From the NCBI GenBank assembly GCA_023333565.1, contig JAJKFH010003493.1, positions 1,302,001-1,366,000 of the forward strand: a stretch of 64,000 bases of DNA, given 5' to 3'. This stretch comes from Puffinus mauretanicus. Lineage: Eukaryota; Chordata; Aves; Procellariiformes; Procellariidae. This document shows, piece by piece, positions 59,268 to 64,000 of the stretch. The translations under genes were made by a program, and so were the position numbers. The notes beneath the pieces were generated by a model. That model worked only from the letters and a program-made list of their open reading frames with translations. It did no database searches and was not told the DNA's origin. Within the stretch, counting starts at the first letter, position 1; every line of letters starts with the position of its first letter.

Positions 59268-62158
59268 TATCTCTCACATAGTACCTTTCATTTCAAGCTG
59301 GTCAATATTGTATTTTCATGCTCTGGGTAGGAAAAGGAGAGAAAAAAGTAGTTTGTGTAAGGTCACCAAACAGACCAATAGCAAAATTGAGTTTTCTGTG
59401 TTCCAAGCCAAATCTGAGTCTCAAAATAGTAGTTAATTTAACTAATAATGAATGTATCTTTCTAATGTTTTCCTTTAAAGAGATGGGAGGGTAGCCAAAT
59501 AATAATTTGATTGCTTTTTTGAGGTAAATAGATTTGAAAAATTTAGACATTATTTTGGCTGTTTGCAAAAAGCTGAAAATAAGTCATTTTTATTACTTTG
59601 GAAATATGTATTTGAATACATGGGCATCATCTGTTATTGTTTCATTTACTGCATATATCCTGAAGTGTTTTTCACTTAGAAATAAGGCTTAGAAGCCCTT
59701 AATAAGCCACCTTCTTCACATACTGTTTGACATATAAATAGAATAACTTTTTTCTCATTGCCAGATCTTTAAGTGTAAACTATCAATATACCTAAAACAA
59801 TATAGAATGATGAATATTGAGATCTGTCCTATATTTTGAATGTGGGAGAGAAAGCTGTAACCTTTATAATTGGAGGCTGTCAGCTAAAAATATATAACAA
59901 AATATGAGCCTTTTGTACCTCCTTTTGATAGCCAGGTAGTCTATCATGTCTGCCCATTTTTAGTATATTCTTTGAGAGTAAATTCCTTTTCTCAATTTTT
60001 GAAGTTCTGACCTGTGCATATGGCACAGATGTTCTATCACATTCTTTCTCTATACCGGGTTTTTGTAATACTGTGTTCTTTGGGAATTTAAGCTTATTTT
60101 AATTTTTGTATTAATAATGTCACTAGAATACACATTTTATTTTTAAATCCTTATATGCAAATCCATGTATTCAAATTAAGTTCCCAAACATGCAGAGTAA
60201 TAGGAGACTAAGATGCTTAGGTAGTGGAAAAGTAGGTGCAACTTTTGTTTCTGAGTGCAGTGCGAGCTACGGAATGGCTCCACATCCAGCATTTCTCAGG
60301 GCTAATAGGCTGTCAGAAATCATTAACAGTGCTTGGTCTGAGCTGGTCCATTTAGGTCACCATTAGCCGAGTGCTTTGTCCTAATGTTCAAACACACAAG
60401 AATGCTTATTAACAAGGTTGCCCTCTGCATTTTTCTGTTTTCACACTTGAACTGGTAAGTCTTACCCTAACCCAGCATGCTGAAGAGCATGGCATATAGG
60501 CCCAAGGTGAGTCGTCTTCCATCTAGGATTTTTAGCTGCAGGTCAACACTGGCCCTCCCAGACCTGGATCTGCAGGTATGAAGGTATTGCACTTCTGGTG
60601 GACTAGGATGCTACTGCTAGGAGACATATTCTGATTATTCTGCTTGCAGGCAGCTTGGTTACAGCCTATGCTAAGAAGCCTGCCTGGCTCTCTCCCTTGC
60701 AGAAGCAGTTCAACTATTTATTGGCTGGAAATAGTGAAAGAAGCAGTATAGCAGTTTCCAGACATCTAAACTAAAGAGCCTGGCCAGACCTGAAATGGCT
60801 GATGCAGTTTCCAGTCTTCCATCTGTGGCATAAACCTTCATAATCCACCTGTAGATAATTAAAAGTAGATTGTGTTATGTCTTTTCTAGATTGGTTTAGA
60901 AACATGAATGGTGTATCTAAAGTCTTGAGAAACACTGGGATTTCTTTGTATGCCCTTTCTATCACAAAGACCCTAATGTAAATAATTGTGAAGCATTTCG
61001 TAGGAATACCTGTAAATACAGAGCATGCTACTGCTCCCACTCTTCTTTATCCACAGGAATGGATTTTCTTTATCCCAATCTTTTTCTTCATCCACAGGGA
61101 TGTGTGGCCAAAGGGGGAAGGGTTAAAGCTCATGGTTTAAGAATCCATACTTCTGAGCCACCCTGCAGGCTACTGGCAACTCTTGTAACTAAAAGCAGCC
61201 ATCAATTTCCTCAAGTTTTTATAAGAAATGAGGACAGGATCACAGCTCTCTGAAAGGCAAAGAAACACAAAATGATTTAACTGCGTTTTCACCAAGTCAT
61301 TTCACCCATACCCAAATTCAGTACTGCACTGTTGGCAATTGTTGTGCAAACAATCATGTTAGTTTCTAAGCATCGCCACCTGCATTACAAAGTAGTACTT
61401 AATTAGCAATTCAATTTGAATTAATCTTTTTTTTTTTTGTTAACTCAGAAAAAGACATAAAGATTGGATTAATGTTCATTTTAAGTTCCTCTTTCTTTGT
61501 AGCTCAATTCAGCCAATCAATGCATAAAAGATTTTTTTTCTTAAAACAACTGTGTATGAATGCAGCAACTGTGTTTGTATTGGTTGAAGCAAAGAGTGTG
61601 TTTGATTATAAAACACTTAGGATGCAACAGGTTATTAATATTGCAGCAATATAGTCCAATCTTTATCTTAGGTTAGAATATTCAATTCTTATTTTTATTA
61701 AAAATTCATTATGAAAAAATTTATAAAAAAATTTGGGGGATAGTGCCTGTCTGTGCACTGCTGCATGGAAATGAATAAGGACTTAGGAATGTCATGAGAG
61801 CTTAGCATTCCAGAAATTGTTTTCTTCTTCCAGCTTTCACGCCATTGATTTTGTTCTGACACTATTCTGTTTTGGCATTTATGTAGCAGATACTGGAATT
61901 AAAGTTTAAATGTTAGAAATTACAGTTGGTGTGATAAAGAGAAAGTAACCTTTTTAGATTTATACTATTTATGTTTGGAGAATAAAATAATTATGCAAAA
62001 AGTGTTTTGCAGGTATAATTTTTTTAACAGTTGCTGACTGTAGGAAATAGTCATCACAGCCAAGTTAGTACCTGTGAAAATGTATGATCAAACTATTAAG
62101 GACAAACCCATAATATGTTTAATTCAGCTTCAATTTGTTCCTGTGTCAAAGTACTTTA

Positions 62159-63780
62159 ATAGAATCACAGAATATAAGGCAGGAAGAGTTGTCAGAGATT
62201 GTCTTGTCCATCTCCAAACCTTAGAGCTACCTGCCATGCCTGACAGGTATTTGATCAGTCAGTCATTAAAATGTCAAGTGATCAAAAGTCTTTCCCAAGG
62301 CAAACTATGCCAAATTAGGGGACAGTTTGGAACCAGCAGAAATGCAAAAACTGTCTTTACAGTCAGCAATCACATATCTGAATGAGTCTTTTTTTTCCTT
62401 CCGAAGATAACATCTGGAAAACCATGAGGATGTCTGAAGCACTGTCAGAAGATAATTGGAAATCCTGGGCATACCCATAGCTCATATACACTGTGCTATG
62501 CACTGTATCCATGCATTTCAGAAAATGTTGGTCTCGCTTTGTGTGCTTGACAGAGTAGATGTGTTGTGTATGTCTTGTTTCCAGGAGATATTAGATGGAC
62601 ATATGCATGTGCACATATGAGATGTATTTGACACTTGGGATTTTCAGACCCACTCTTAAGTGTCATATAATTGCTCTGAAAGCACTAAGTCCAGAACGTC
62701 CCCAGAACACTGCATTTACTGAGCACATTCAAACCTGTTACATAGTGCATGAACACTTATTTCTCTCTGCAGAATCCCAGATAGATGCAATAGTTGAACA
62801 CTTAATTACTGTTAGATGGTCTTAAAGTCTAACCTAAATTTTAACTTGTTGCAGCTTAAGCTGCTTACTTTTTGTCCTCCCTACAGTGGAAATATATGAG
62901 AGTTATTTCTTTTCTCTTATATGTTATATCTCCCCTCCATAATTTTTTTCTTTGGACTGAATAATCAAATTCCATCAGTCTTATTTTGTAACTTGTGTTT
63001 TGTAGACCTCTGATTATTCTCATTTCTCTCCTTTGCTGTCTCTCCACGTTTTTTAAGTGTAGTGTTCAAAACTCGACTCAATTACTCCACCTGAGAACCT
63101 TACTGGTACCAAGTAGAAAGATTACACAGTTCTTGGAGATGATTCTCTTTATACATACCAGTATGATGTTTACCTTTTCATAACAGCATGGTATTGTTGA
63201 GTCATGCTCTGCTTCTGATCCACCAAAATCCCCATATCTTTTCCTTGTAGAGGTGCTGTCTGACCAATCCTTCCTCAGTCTGTGCATTTGTACAGTTGTT
63301 TCTCCCTGCTCATAGGACTTTGCATTCTCCCTATTTAAACTTCATCAGTTCTTTCAGTTTCTCCAGTTTGTCAAAACTTTCTTTGAAACCTATTGTCACT
63401 TGCATTGACGCAACTCTGTGTATGATGTATATGCTGTAATATGATATATGATGTGAATATATCACAGTCTATGCACATTTAATAGTCAATCTATCTCATT
63501 ATGCAGATTATCATTGTAATTCAGTGACAACATTGAATGATTTTGGAACAAGGTCAGAAGGGAGCCTGAAAAATTGTGCTTGCTACCCATTGTTTAACAA
63601 ACACTCAAAGTAGTTACCAAGTTGAGTACAATATTTATGGTCAATTGTACAGCCAACTGATCGTGATTTTAGGTCGCACTTCCCTAGCTTTCTTGTAAGA
63701 TGTCATGAGAAACATTGTCAAAAGCCTTACTAAAACCATTAAAAAATAACATCTGCTTCTTGTTCCCAGTGCACAAGAAG
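62159..63780 (-). mobile_element. Ancient CR1/L3-like LINE relic, minus orientation
   Basis: Highly diverged but in consistent order. The 3' end motif atagaatcacagaatataag is at 62159. Later pieces resemble known CR1/L3 antisense text: aacttgttgcagcttaagc (~62845), gtgttcaaaactcgactca (~63062), gttgagtcatgctctgcttc (~63197), aaaatccccatatcttttcc (~63225), catcagttctttcagtttc (~63343), and tgtcaaaagccttactaaaa (~63718). Fragments may be separated by small deletions. The degree of decay suggests an old insertion. Confidence 0.7.
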
Positions 63781-64000
63781 CACTGTTACAGAAAGAAATA
63801 CGTTGGTTTAGTATGGTTTTTTTTCTGACAATTTCATGTTAGCTGTTACTCATTTTATTGCTATCTTCTAGTTTTTTACTATAGTGGAAGTAATTTAATA
63901 GTGGAAGTAGTTCTATTTTTTTTCCTTGAAGTAGAAATTCAGTTGACTAGTATAATGCTGTAATTACTTGTCTCTAATAAAGAAGATTAATTAAACACTG

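Larger units (their letters stand above)
56763..64000 (+). other. NEK10: NEK10 downstream intron, truncated by window end
   Basis: 7.2 kb without a recognisable next exon. I searched for the human follow-on peptide (HETFEKASLSSS) and did not find it. Contains a short AAT microsatellite (59246-59267) and an ancient CR1/L3-like relic (62159-63780). The stretch 60270-60720 is less AT-rich and unexplained. Confidence 0.78.

Noticed and set aside
1..64000. Prokaryote-style systems (operons, CRISPR, phage defence)
   Set aside because: The window is spliced vertebrate DNA with avian transposons. No such structures are present.

Overview
The window is AT-rich vertebrate nuclear DNA carrying one protein-coding gene on the + strand. 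Twenty-one internal exons can be read, from 1159 to 56762. All have GT/AG borders and matching phases, and together they give 714 complete codons with no stop. I recognise the product as NEK10, the NIMA-related kinase with N-terminal armadillo repeats. The first coding exons lie before the window and the C-terminal exons lie after it. The CR1 LINEs (3' ends of the ATTCTATGATT type) and the two LTR families point to a bird, probably a neoavian species rather than a chicken relative; the species is inference.

Layout: 1-1158 is the tail of an upstream intron. Exons 1-12 of the window (1159-18079) encode the armadillo-like region. Exons 13-21 (18180-56762) encode the kinase domain, about 266 residues, and the coiled coil after it. 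Exons are clustered at 17977-20704. Two very large introns then flank the small DFG exon: 9,437 bp (20705-30141) and 20,035 bp (30218-50252). The last 7.2 kb (56763-64000) is intronic.

Transposable elements sit only in introns. A solo LTR lies antisense at 8930-9524 with a perfect 5-bp target duplication. Two sense LTRs of another family lie at 10784-11570 and 32315-33446; the second also has a perfect 5-bp target duplication and carries a longer internal array of degenerate tandem units. A young CR1 (about 44967-45473) is nested inside an older CR1. A nearly complete but decayed antisense CR1 (about 53533-56460), with ORF1 esterase, endonuclease and reverse transcriptase remnants, ends about 90 bp before an exon. 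An ancient CR1/L3-like relic occupies about 62159-63780.

I see no convincing second gene, RNA gene, CRISPR array or prokaryotic system. The most interesting unexplained item is an 84-bp candidate cassette exon (39779-39862). It is in phase with the gene and would insert 28 residues into the kinase activation segment.
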